Below are positions 17,530 through 25,712 of a stretch of DNA of 64,000 nucleotides, one piece after another (the first letter of the stretch is position 1; each line of letters opens with the position of its first letter). The stretch is from the NCBI GenBank assembly GCA_964510375.1, contig CAZEBR010000003.1:1-64000 (forward strand), read 5' to 3'. This DNA comes from CAYLJV01 sp964510375. Lineage in GTDB: Archaea > Hadarchaeota > Hadarchaeia > Hadarchaeales > JAGGTB01. A model generated the notes under the pieces. That model was not told the DNA's origin. It did no database searches and saw nothing but the letters and a program-made list of their open reading frames with translations. The translations under genes and the position numbers were made by a program.

Positions 17530-18477
17530 TCCTCCTCATACTTATAGCACTTCACTTTGCGTCCTGAGATGTCGTAAACCGGGGGCTCTTTCTCCTTGCA
17601 CTTTTCCATGACATATGGGCACNNNNNNNNNNNNNNNNGGAGAATCGGGGTCCATAGTGGAACCTGGAATTCGTTTCAGTTCATTGTCACGAAGATCGGT
17701 ATTAGGAATCGCCTCCAAGAGCAATTCCGCATATGGGTGAAGAGGGTTTTCAAAGAAAGGACCAGTTTCAGAAATCTCGGATATCTTGCCCCCATACATC
17801 AGAATAACCCTATCAACCACTTCGGAAATCAGACCTAAGTCGTGAGAAATCATAATTACGCTTGCGTCGTATTGAACCGCTAAATCTCTCAAAAGACCCA
17901 AAATTCGATCTTGCACGATAACATCGAGAGATGAAGTCGGCTCATCCGCAATAATTAAATCGGGATTCAGGATGAGGGCCAAAGCTATACCGACCCTCTG
18001 CGCCATACCACCGCTTATTTCATGCGGATACTCATCGAATCTATCGGTCGAGATTCCAACATCCTCAAGAACAGAGAACGCTCTCTCTTTGGCTTCTTCA
18101 TCATTGACGTCCTCATGTGTTTTAACCACCTCCACCAGCTGATCACCTATCTTCTTCAGGGGATCTAATGAAGTCACGGGGTTCTGAAATACAGTCGAAA
18201 TACTTTTTCCCCGTATGTCTCTCATCACCTCATCGTCTACCTTCGTAAGGTCCTTTCCTTGATAGATTATTTCGCCGTCAACGATCCTGCCTTCTGGAGG
18301 CAATAACCTCAATATGGAAAGTCCTAGAGTAGTTTTTCCAGAACCTGATTCCCCGGCCAGTCCCACGATTTCTCCTTTCTTCATCGAAAAACTTACGTCA
18401 TCAACAGCAGCAATCGTGGCATTCCCTGTATAATAGTACGTTCTAAGATTATTTATGTCAAGAAGTTTGTCTCCCAT
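17526..18477 (-). CDS. oppD: Peptide ABC transporter ATP-binding protein, OppD-type (gap near the C-terminus)
   Basis: An ABC ATPase with Walker A GESGSGKTT, Q-loop FQNPVTSLDP, signature ISGGMAQRVG, Walker B LIIADEPTSSLD and ISHDLG. A 16-N gap at 17623-17638 falls in the C-terminal extension, where GCRFHPRC is expected. Reading straight through the N run leaves the frame. The true C-terminus is in another frame (CPYVMEKCKEKEPP then VKCYKYEEE) and stops at 17526 within the oppF start. The real gap is therefore not 16 bases. The ATG at 18477 follows GGAGGT. Confidence 0.9.
17623..17638. other. Assembly gap (16 N) inside oppD
   Basis: Sixteen N bases near the 3' end of oppD. The frame upstream and the conserved OppD C-terminus downstream are out of phase across this length, so the true gap differs from 16 bases. 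Confidence 0.95.
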
Positions 18478-18481
18478 TAGT

Positions 18482-19357
18482 CTACCTCCTTCTCCCCGTC
18501 TCCGGATTCAATATATCGTTGAGCCCCTCGCCTAGAAGGCTAAAACCTAGAGTCAGCAGAACGATCATCAGTCCCGGGAATATGCTGGGCCACCATGCAC
18601 CCGAAACGATGTATCCGTGTCCCAACTTCAGGTCTAGGCCCCAAGCGGGGGTCGGGGCCGTGAGCCCCAGTCCGAGAAAGCTGAGAGAGGCCGAAGTCAA
18701 TATAGCATCGGCGGCGTTCAGGGTAAGAACCACGGGAATCGCCGGGACCACGTTAGGAAGAATATATTTCGTTATCATGGTCCTATCTTTAGCACCGAGA
18801 GCTCTCGCAGATTCGACGAAGGACTCCTCCTTCACAGACAAGACATGGCTTCGGACCATTCTATAGTAAGTCGGGATATAGACCACTCCCACCCCCAACG
18901 CTATATTTGGAATGCTCGGACCGATCATAGCGACCAAGGCTATAGCGAGAATTAATGGTGGAAAGGAATACAGGCTGTCCATTAAAGGAGAAAGTGCGCT
19001 GTCCAGAAGACCACCAAAGTAGCCAGACAGAAGCCCCAGTGCAAGACCCACACTCAGAGAAAGGCCGACGGCCATGAAAACGATCCTGAGCGCAACTCCG
19101 GACCCGTAAATAACTCTAGATAGGACATCGTAACCTATTCCGTTCGTGCCAAAGAGAAACTTGCCAGAAGGTTCATGGAGCGGTTTTCCTACCTGTTCGA
19201 TTGGATTATAGGGAGCTATGTAGGGCGCAAACACAGCCAGTATAATAAACGTGAGAATTATAAATACTCCAATTCCGACAAAGATATACTCAATCTCGCG
19301 ATCCTTAAATGCCCTACCTAAGAACTCCCTAATTTTTTTGGTAAATGGAAAATTCAC
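18482..19357 (-). CDS. oppC: Peptide ABC transporter permease, OppC-type
   Basis: A 291-residue inner-membrane permease. The first hydrophobic segment is at about residues 25-50, then the typical N-terminal stretch IAPYNPIEQVGKPLHEPSG and FGTNGIGYDVLSRVIYGSG, followed by five further membrane segments. The ATPase-contact loop (EAA motif) is ESARALGAKDRTMITKYILP. GTG start at 19357 after GGAGG. Twelve bases after oppB and four before oppD, so translation is probably coupled. Confidence 0.93.
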   Translation of the reverse strand: MNFPFTKKIREFLGRAFKDREIEYIFVGIGVFIILTFIILAVFAPYIAPYNPIEQVGKPLHEPSGKFLFGTNGIGYDVLSRVIYGSGVALRIVFMAVGLSLSVGLALGLLSGYFGGLLDSALSPLMDSLYSFPPLILAIALVAMIGPSIPNIALGVGVVYIPTYYRMVRSHVLSVKEESFVESARALGAKDRTMITKYILPNVVPAIPVVLTLNAADAILTSASLSFLGLGLTAPTPAWGLDLKLGHGYIVSGAWWPSIFPGLMIVLLTLGFSLLGEGLNDILNPETGRRR

Positions 19358-19368
19358 ATTTTTTCCTC

Positions 19369-20382
19369 CTAATACCTAATTCTCGGATCTATATATGCGT
19401 AGATGAGATCCACGACCGTGTTAATTATCACAACCAAGATGGCAAAAAAGACTATTGTACCCTGAACCGCCGTATAATCTCGTAATCCTACTCTACGCAC
19501 CAAAAAGGTGCCAATCCCAGGCCATGAAAAAACCGTTTCAGTCAAAACCGCACCGGCAAGCAATATAGCAAACTGAAGACCCATCATGGTAATCACAGGC
19601 ACCAAGGTATTCTTTAGAGCGTGACCGTATACGATCTTGTTCTCGGATAATCCTCTAGAGCGTAGGGACCTGACAAAGTCCTTCCGAAGGACGTCTGCCA
19701 TGTTCGTTCGAAAGAGTCGGGTATATATACCCGACAGATATACACCTATAGCCACCGCGGGAAGAATCAAATGCTTGACTGAACTGACAAGAGCAGAAAA
19801 GTCAGCAGTTATAACACTATCAAGCACGTAAAGACCCGTCACTGTATCCGGCCTCACACCAAAACTAATCCGCCCCGAAACGGGCAAAACACCCAACCAT
19901 ACCGAAAACACCAATTGAAGAAATATAGCAAAAAGCGGGAGAAAGATTGAATAGGTGAGCATGCCGTAAACTCTGATGGCGTGGTCAGCTTTTTTACCTT
20001 CATTGCGAGCGGAAAAAATACCCGTACCGGCACCGATTAACACACTCGTCAAAAATCCAGTCACAGCAAGCTCTATAGTAGCCGGAAAATGATCCATAAT
20101 TTCATTCCAGACAGGCCTCGATGTCTGGATGGAGGTACCCAAATCCCCGTGAAAGAGACCGATAACATAATCAATATACTGAAAGATGACAGGCTTATTT
20201 AAACCGAGTTGCTCCTTCATCTGTTCTATCTGAGACTGAGGCGCATGACCACCGAGAGCGGCAGTTACAGGATCACCCGCAATCCTCATCACGAAAAAAA
20301 CTACGGTAAGAAGAATGAGAATCATCGGAATGGCCATCAATACTCTCCTAGTGATGTGAGTCTTCAGAGATGCCATTACCAT
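19369..20382 (-). CDS. oppB: Peptide ABC transporter permease, OppB-type
   Basis: A 337-residue permease with six predicted membrane segments. After the first segment comes the family motif DPVTAALGGHAPQSQIEQMKE, then GLFHGDLGTSIQTSRPVW, and the EAA loop FVRSLRSRGLSENKIVYGHA. It pairs with OppC. The start is ATG at 20382 or the ATG two codons on (20376), which is better spaced. A hairpin followed by a T-rich run sits between oppA and this gene (20496-20515), so the permease and ATPases are probably expressed at a lower level than the binding protein. Confidence 0.93.
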   Translation of the reverse strand: MVMASLKTHITRRVLMAIPMILILLTVVFFVMRIAGDPVTAALGGHAPQSQIEQMKEQLGLNKPVIFQYIDYVIGLFHGDLGTSIQTSRPVWNEIMDHFPATIELAVTGFLTSVLIGAGTGIFSARNEGKKADHAIRVYGMLTYSIFLPLFAIFLQLVFSVWLGVLPVSGRISFGVRPDTVTGLYVLDSVITADFSALVSSVKHLILPAVAIGVYLSGIYTRLFRTNMADVLRKDFVRSLRSRGLSENKIVYGHALKNTLVPVITMMGLQFAILLAGAVLTETVFSWPGIGTFLVRRVGLRDYTAVQGTIVFFAILVVIINTVVDLIYAYIDPRIRY

Positions 20383-20495
20383 TCCCCATATTCGTGAACT
20401 TTACGGGAGACCATTGAGAACTCTCAGTTATAAATCTTTTTCAAAATACGAAAAGGGTTCGATAAAAATGCAAATTTTTAGAAATAAAAAGAAAA

Positions 20496-20515
20496 AAGAG
20501 GAAAACAATCCTCTT
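20496..20515 (-). terminator. Hairpin with T-rich tail after oppA
   Basis: On the minus strand AAGAGGA-ttgttt-TCCTCTT is followed directly by a run of T with one C. It lies 34-53 bases after the oppA stop and upstream of oppB. This fits a partial terminator or an mRNA 3'-end stabiliser that gives excess binding protein. Archaeal termination mainly needs the T-run, so the hairpin role is inference. Confidence 0.5.
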
Positions 20516-20548
20516 CTGTTCGAAAAATTGTAGGATGTTTCTCTCAAA

Positions 20549-22150
20549 TCAGCGATGTATCAGCCAGTATCTAAGCTTCATGAGCGGGTCAAGAACTATC
20601 CCTTCAATCTCTGATTGAGCACCCACATGTAGTTTGCCCTGAGAAAACGGAATCATCGGAGCCTCTTCGGCCATTAGTTCTTGTGCCTCCTCGTATAGTT
20701 CAGTCCTCTTTTCCATTGTCTGTGCGGTTGACGCTGCTTCCAGAATGTTGTCCATTTCAGGATTATCGTAGAACACGCCTAGACTACCCGAATGGTCCGA
20801 ATGCAGGAATACTCTCGTGTAATCGTCCGGGTCCACATAATCGGGATACCATCCCAAGAGCAACGACGGCATAGTGCCCTGAGCCAAATACTCTCCAGCG
20901 TAGGTAGCCCATTCGGCACTTTCCAGATTAACCTTCATCATGCCTGTTTCCTCCAGACTGGACTTTAGTATGGAAGCGACATCCGCTTCCTTGTCACCGT
21001 AGTGGGTTGGCGTGTACCAGAGGGTGAACTCAAACTTGTTTTCCTGGCTGTAACCTTCAGCGGTCAAATACTCTTGCGATTTCTCCAAATCTCTTTCCGG
21101 ATAAGCGTCGATGTGACTCCACATTCCCATCGGAACCATGCTGTATAGCGGATCGTGGGTGTTTTCATAGGCAACACTGCAAATCTCCTCTCTATCCACA
21201 GCGTGCTCGACAGCTCTTCTAAGATTTTCGTTGTTAAACGGTTCCTGATTGCAGCGCAGGATAATGTATCTTATATAAGGACCAGGCGACTCCTGTATTT
21301 CCAAGCCGCTCTGACCTCTGAGGTCATTAACGTCGGACGGGTTTAGCGATTTCCACGCAACATCAATCTCACCGGATTCCAGAGCCATTCTCATCGTAGA
21401 AGAGTTCTTGTAAAATCTCACGTAAACAGTGCTGTTTTTGACCTCAGGACCTTCATAGTCAGGATTCTCAACTAAAGTGACGCTTTCGCCTCTCCGCCAT
21501 TCCTCAACCATGTATGGACCGTAGTACCCGGTCGTCGGTTCGGAAACCTCATTTTCAGGGAAAGTCTCAGGACTTATCGGCGTATACGGAGCAGTCGCCA
21601 CGAGCTGAGGGAAGTACGAAACCGGTTTCTTAAGGTTAAATCTCACCTTGTACTCGCTCACGACCACGACATTGTCAACAAATCCCGTCACCAAGAACGA
21701 AGGATCAAGATTAAGCCTCGAAACTCTATCTATTGACCACTTCACTGCCTGAGCGTCGAGTGGTTCGCCATCCGAAAACTCCAAGTCTTCCTTAAGGGTA
21801 AACGTGTAGGATGTCCCGTCATCACTGACGGTATAATCCGTAGCGATTCCGTCTTGTAACTCTGTAGTTCCAGGCTCGTAGGTCAACAAAGTTCTGCCGA
21901 TATTCATGAAAAGTTCCCAAGTGAAGAAATCGTACGCCTTTGCAGGATCGAAATTCGTTATCGAATCGGTCGTTCCTATTACAATAGCCTCAGTCTGATC
22001 TCCATCCTGATTATCTTGGTTGTCTGGAGGGGCTTCTTCTCCGCCACTCATTAGCATGTAAACGCCAGCAACTGCAATAATGATAACGACGATGACAACT
22101 AACGCCTTTCCCATCTGTCCTCTCTGGCCAAAGTCTTCTTTATTTAGCAT
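20549..22150 (-). CDS. oppA: Peptide ABC transporter substrate-binding protein, OppA/DppA-type
   Basis: A 533-residue SBP_bac_5 solute-binding protein. An N-terminal hydrophobic segment (residues about 16-33) has no lipobox Cys, so it is probably a membrane anchor rather than a lipoprotein signal. A Gly/Glu/Asp/Gln linker follows. The domain shows ITNFDPAKAYD, YTFTLKEDLEFSDGEPL, and a C-terminal LLLGWYPDYVDPDDY typical of dipeptide/oligopeptide or nickel-peptide binders. The ATG at 22150 follows GGAGGTGAG by six bases. First gene of the opp operon. Specific ligand unknown. Confidence 0.93.
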   Translation of the reverse strand: MLNKEDFGQRGQMGKALVVIVVIIIAVAGVYMLMSGGEEAPPDNQDNQDGDQTEAIVIGTTDSITNFDPAKAYDFFTWELFMNIGRTLLTYEPGTTELQDGIATDYTVSDDGTSYTFTLKEDLEFSDGEPLDAQAVKWSIDRVSRLNLDPSFLVTGFVDNVVVVSEYKVRFNLKKPVSYFPQLVATAPYTPISPETFPENEVSEPTTGYYGPYMVEEWRRGESVTLVENPDYEGPEVKNSTVYVRFYKNSSTMRMALESGEIDVAWKSLNPSDVNDLRGQSGLEIQESPGPYIRYIILRCNQEPFNNENLRRAVEHAVDREEICSVAYENTHDPLYSMVPMGMWSHIDAYPERDLEKSQEYLTAEGYSQENKFEFTLWYTPTHYGDKEADVASILKSSLEETGMMKVNLESAEWATYAGEYLAQGTMPSLLLGWYPDYVDPDDYTRVFLHSDHSGSLGVFYDNPEMDNILEAASTAQTMEKRTELYEEAQELMAEEAPMIPFSQGKLHVGAQSEIEGIVLDPLMKLRYWLIHR

Positions 22151-22383
22151 TTTTTACTCACCTCCATTTTCAAGCTGTTAAGAGAATAATCACACCTAAT
22201 GACCCTTACTTATACGGGTTTCCTCCCCTCTATATTCTTCCCTTTTATTTAAAAGATTTAAAGTGAAAACGGGACCATACCGCATGTGAACGCTTGGGGG
22301 ATTCGATTACTAACAGAAATATCCTACCAATAATATTAAAATTCAGTAGAAGATATTTACGGATAGAAAAAAGGTGATTGAAT

Positions 22384-23049
22384 ATGGTTGTTGTCTATAA
22401 AAATCTAAAATTCGACTGGTTAGGACACGCAGGGATAAAAATAGAGTCAGAGGACGGCATGAACATTTATCTGGATCCATGGAGCGAAACGTTCAATGAA
22501 AAGCCAGACGACGCCGCAATAGTTTGTGTAAGTCACGACGACTTTGACCACTACGATCCACCCGCCATAGAAGCAGTCTCCAACGAAAACACCGTGTTGA
22601 TTCTTCACGAAGGAATTAATCCGAACGAACTAAACCGGAAAACCATATCTCTCAGAGCGGGGGACGAAGTAGAGGTCAAAGAAGCAAAAATCAAAGGGAT
22701 AAGAGCCCAGAATAATCCTAAGGGAGAGCATACCGACGAAAATGGGGACCCTTTCCACGCCCAAGGCGAAGGAATAGGTTATCTATTGGAAATCGACGGG
22801 ATATCCGTCTACTTCGCTGGCGACACTGACTTCTTGGAGGAACACGAAGATATCGAAACCGAGGTTGCGATCCTCCCGATCGGAGGGCATTACACCATGA
22901 ACCGCCACGAAGCTCTCAAACTAGCCGATACCATCAGGCCCGAACTCGTGCTACCAATACACTACGACACCTTCGAGCAGATCGAAACCGACGAAGACGC
23001 GTTCGTGAAAGATGTCAAAGATATCGGCATTTCTGCGGAAACGCTTTGA
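22384..23049 (+). CDS. MBL-fold metal-dependent hydrolase (UPF0173-like)
   Basis: A 221-residue metallo-beta-lactamase-fold protein. The first metal motif reads HDDFDH (residues 51-56) where most relatives have HxHxDH, so the second His is Asp here. Later metal ligands look normal: GDTDF after YFAG, PIGGHYTMN (His) and LPIHYDTF near the end. Similar proteins are annotated as UPF0173 hydrolases of unknown substrate. The ATG at 22384 follows AAGGTGA by seven bases; the TTG at 22378 is too close to that site. Divergent from oppA. Confidence 0.75.
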   Translation: MVVVYKNLKFDWLGHAGIKIESEDGMNIYLDPWSETFNEKPDDAAIVCVSHDDFDHYDPPAIEAVSNENTVLILHEGINPNELNRKTISLRAGDEVEVKEAKIKGIRAQNNPKGEHTDENGDPFHAQGEGIGYLLEIDGISVYFAGDTDFLEEHEDIETEVAILPIGGHYTMNRHEALKLADTIRPELVLPIHYDTFEQIETDEDAFVKDVKDIGISAETL

Positions 23050-23375
23050 GGCCTGAGAACTATCACAGATAGGCGTAACTGAGAATTCAATAAAAACAGG
23101 CATACAGCTCCCAAAAACACTCCTTCCTTTCTGCCGATCTTGCAACTCATCAAAAACAGGAAAATTAACGCTATCGAAACGAAGAGGAACGGCCAGTAAA
23201 ATGAGAGGACGCAAGTCGATACTGTAAAACTCCCGATTAAAGCTATCAATCGGCCGTTTCCGAGAAAAAGGAAAATTAAGCTTCCGATTATATCTCCGGT
23301 AGCAACTCTCACCTTGTTTTCTTGCAAATGAAACCCCAGAAATGAAACGAGTTCCGAGCGGATCACGAATTCCAA
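22962..23375 (-). CDS. Possible small membrane protein (weak)
   Basis: This open frame on the minus strand fills most of the 393-base stretch 23050-23442, which has no other gene. Its first 105 residues are strongly hydrophobic in about three segments (for example IIGSLIFLFLGNG, WPFLFVSIALIFLFL), as in a real membrane protein. Against it: the last 30 residues are antisense to the MBL gene, the TTG start has no ribosome site, and I recognise no family. It may be a decayed or shifted membrane-protein gene. Confidence 0.28.
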   Translation of the reverse strand: MEFVIRSELVSFLGFHLQENKVRVATGDIIGSLIFLFLGNGRLIALIGSFTVSTCVLSFYWPFLFVSIALIFLFLMSCKIGRKEGVFLGAVCLFLLNSQLRLSVIVLRPQSVSAEMPISLTSFTNASSSVSICSKVS

Positions 23376-23442
23376 TGATGTAAATAACAGTCGACTTTTT
23401 CGATTTATATGATTCTCTCAATCCAAACCATGATAGGGTATA

Positions 23443-23763
23443 TTGGGACGCACTGTTCATTATCGAATTCAAGAAGATTTGAATAAATCAACGATTCAAA
23501 AAATACGAAGATTTTTGGAGAGAATTAATTCGGACTTAGACTGGAACCTTGAAGGTCTAAAGCTATTGAGCGACGATAGTCCGTTCGATGGGGAGAAAGT
23601 TTGGGGATTTACGAAGGTCGAGAACGACAAGGAAGCAACACGGGTCGTAGAAGCATTGAAGAAAATTTCCTCGAATTTTCCCGATCTGACGTGGATAATA
23701 TTTGATGAGGGTAAGAACGTTCGCCTGAAAATGAAAAATGGTATAGCTCTCGGAGCCGATTAA
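23443..23763 (+). CDS. Small conserved protein of unknown function
   Basis: A 106-residue soluble protein opening MGRTVHYRI with the later segment VWGFTKVENDKEA and a C-terminal IIFDEGKNVRLKM. I recall similar short proteins (MGR-x-x-HY opening, GFTKV core) in methanogens and other prokaryotes, none with a known function. A TTG start at 23443 is assumed; the ribosome-site signal before it is weak. It precedes nucS on the same strand, 58 bases away. No motif indicates catalysis. Confidence 0.6.
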   Translation: MGRTVHYRIQEDLNKSTIQKIRRFLERINSDLDWNLEGLKLLSDDSPFDGEKVWGFTKVENDKEATRVVEALKKISSNFPDLTWIIFDEGKNVRLKMKNGIALGAD

Positions 23764-23821
23764 AAGTTTCTTTTATTTAAAGTAAAGCGTAAACCTATCT
23801 TCGGTAAACAAGGGATAAAAA

Positions 23822-24610
23822 TTGAGAGTTTTGAGAAACCCTACCTTGGACTCGGCAGGGAAACTGCTTAAAGATTCTTTGAGAGAAAACAAATCCACCG
23901 TCGTAGTAGGATCCTGCACTGTAGACTACGAAGGCAGAGCCGGGTCCGTACTGCAAGAAGGAGAGAGGATAATACTGACCAAACCCGACGGTACTCTACT
24001 AGTACACCAAAAAGAAAAGCGGGAACCGGTCAACTGGAATCCACCCGGATGTACCGCTTCGATCAAAAAGGACGAGGAAGGCCTAAAACTCCTTTCCGAA
24101 AGATCGAACCCGGAAGAAACCCTTCTAATAGTCTTCGACGAGATAAAGATGGCAGCATCCTTCGAACTCGCCGACGAGGAGGAACTACAATTAGTAGGAA
24201 CGGAGGAGGATCTAGTCGATTCTGTACTCCAAAATCCCTCATTGATAGAGGAGGATTTCAAGCCGAAGGAGAGGGAAAAACCCGTGCGTTCAGGAGTAAT
24301 AGATCTCTACGGAAAGGACAAAGATGGAAAAGGAGTCGCAATCGAGTTCAAAAGAGGAAAAGCGTCCCTATCCGCAGTAGGTCAACTGAGCCGATACGTC
24401 AAAGAACTGGAGGAAAAACTGGAAAGGGACATCAGAGGGATGCTAGTGTCCCCGAAAATTACCTCGGGAGCCAAAAGTCTGTTGAGCAGAAAGGGACTGG
24501 AATACGTCCAGGTCGAAACCCCAACACACTCCTCGGAAGAAATTATCTACGACCGGGGGCAGAAAAGGATCAAAGAGTTCGCTCGCGACAGTAGAAAAGA
24601 GAACGAATAG
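23822..24610 (+). CDS. nucS: Mismatch-specific endonuclease NucS (EndoMS)
   Basis: A 262-residue protein of the NucS family (formerly DUF91). The N-terminal DNA-binding/dimerisation half has GSCTVDYEGRAGS and LLVHQKEKREPVNW. The C-terminal nuclease half has the catalytic set GVIDLYGKD...AIEFKRGKAS (Asp, Glu, Lys of a RecB-like fold). In Thermococcus and in actinobacteria it cuts both strands at mismatches and replaces MutSL. The acidic tail may carry a sliding-clamp contact, not obvious here. The TTG at 23822 follows AAGGGAT. It converges on the alkyladenine glycosylase gene, giving a small DNA-repair pair. Confidence 0.93.
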   Translation: MRVLRNPTLDSAGKLLKDSLRENKSTVVVGSCTVDYEGRAGSVLQEGERIILTKPDGTLLVHQKEKREPVNWNPPGCTASIKKDEEGLKLLSERSNPEETLLIVFDEIKMAASFELADEEELQLVGTEEDLVDSVLQNPSLIEEDFKPKEREKPVRSGVIDLYGKDKDGKGVAIEFKRGKASLSAVGQLSRYVKELEEKLERDIRGMLVSPKITSGAKSLLSRKGLEYVQVETPTHSSEEIIYDRGQKRIKEFARDSRKENE

Positions 24611-24644
24611 CCATGGCGATCGATTCAATCTAAAAATCAGGAGT

Positions 24645-25211
24645 TTAGGACACGTATTCATTCCCGCGAATAAAGAACCTAAGTTCCCTTTCCAAATCCT
24701 CTGTCACGCCTATACGATGCGATGTTCCAATGTCCAAACTCGTCTTATCCCCACTCCTAACGTAAAGTTCGTTCGAATCGGTAACGTCCAAACCGTGCTG
24801 TTCCTTTGTGATCCCGAAGGCCTGAGTGAGTTTTCCCGGACCGGAGGTCAACTCATTTCTTTCGGTCCTAGTCCTACGCTTTTTCATCAGATTCACACCT
24901 TCGACGGGCTCCACGGCACGGATCAATACCGCCCCAGGAATCCCCTCACCCTCGGTTATTATATTAACGAGCCAGTTACCGTGAACCATGTAAACCACGC
25001 CCAACCCTCCCTTCCCCCACATTATCTCATTTATTTTGGTCCTGTTTTCCGAGGCGCGCGATGCCGGATCATCCTTGCCATAATACGCCTCCGTCTCGAC
25101 AATTCTTCCGCTTACAAGACCTTCTCCCGTTCGATGAATAAGAACATTGCTCAATAGCTCCCGAGCTACGGTGGCCGTATCTCTTTCAAAGAAACTCCTA
25201 TCCAAATTCAT
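24645..25211 (-). CDS. 3-methyladenine/alkyladenine DNA glycosylase (MPG family)
   Basis: A 188-residue enzyme of the AAG/MPG fold that removes alkylated or deaminated purines. Family signatures: LLSNVLIHR, GRIVETEAYYG (catalytic Glu in VETEAY), the HGNWLVNIIT segment (Tyr of the usual YGMYFCLN is replaced in this family form), VLIRAVEP and NELTSGPGKLTQAFGI. The ATG at 25211 follows CAGAGGAAG. It ends 34 bases from the convergent nucS gene. Confidence 0.93.
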   Translation of the reverse strand: MNLDRSFFERDTATVARELLSNVLIHRTGEGLVSGRIVETEAYYGKDDPASRASENRTKINEIMWGKGGLGVVYMVHGNWLVNIITEGEGIPGAVLIRAVEPVEGVNLMKKRRTRTERNELTSGPGKLTQAFGITKEQHGLDVTDSNELYVRSGDKTSLDIGTSHRIGVTEDLERELRFFIRGNEYVS

Positions 25212-25295
25212 GCAACTTCCTCTGGGTTGGATATAGATAAAACTGAATCAAAATAAGTGTGCTTAAAAAATTTGAGGAGCTCAAGTCTACTTTCC

Positions 25296-25643
25296 CTATT
25301 CTTCGATATTCACGATAGCCTCTGCGATATCGCCATCCGTCTCCTCCAGCGCCTCTTCGGCCGTTTCCCTGTCGACTCCTCCTTTTTCCATCACCATCTC
25401 TATATCATCGTCGTCTATCTCAGGCTCTGCCTCGAGTTCACGTTCCTCAGCGTCTCCAATCACCTGATAAGTCTTGTGTCCCTTAGCCTCGGTTATCTGG
25501 ACCTGAGGATTTGAAATAACCAGCTCCTTGTCGGAGAGTTTAATCACGACTTCCTGAACTCCGGAGAGCTCTTCCATCTCGAGCCCCATCTGCTTCATCA
25601 TCTTCTCTAGTTGGCTAGGATCGATACCTCCTTTTCCAAACAT
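25296..25643 (-). CDS. nac: Nascent polypeptide-associated complex protein (archaeal alpha-NAC)
   Basis: A 115-residue homodimeric ribosome-associated chaperone. Order: a flexible N-terminus with GGIDPSQLEKMMKQMGL, the NAC beta-barrel (QEVVIKLSDKELVISNPQV to KTYQVIGDA), an acidic linker, and a C-terminal UBA domain (MVMEKGGVDRETAEEAL, GDIAEAIVNI). It binds nascent chains at the tunnel exit. The ATG at 25643 is correctly spaced from GAGGTG; a TTG codon upstream is less likely. Confidence 0.96.
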   Translation of the reverse strand: MFGKGGIDPSQLEKMMKQMGLEMEELSGVQEVVIKLSDKELVISNPQVQITEAKGHKTYQVIGDAEERELEAEPEIDDDDIEMVMEKGGVDRETAEEALEETDGDIAEAIVNIEE

Positions 25644-25712
25644 CAAAACACCTCTTGGCTTAACATTGTAGTAAAGGTAAAAAAAGGTAAAACTTGATTC
25701 GGCACTTTCAGT

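Noticed and set aside
24049..24594. 181-codon plus-strand frame within nucS
   Set aside because: Arg/Gly-rich translation without family features; nucS is in another frame with clear catalytic motifs.
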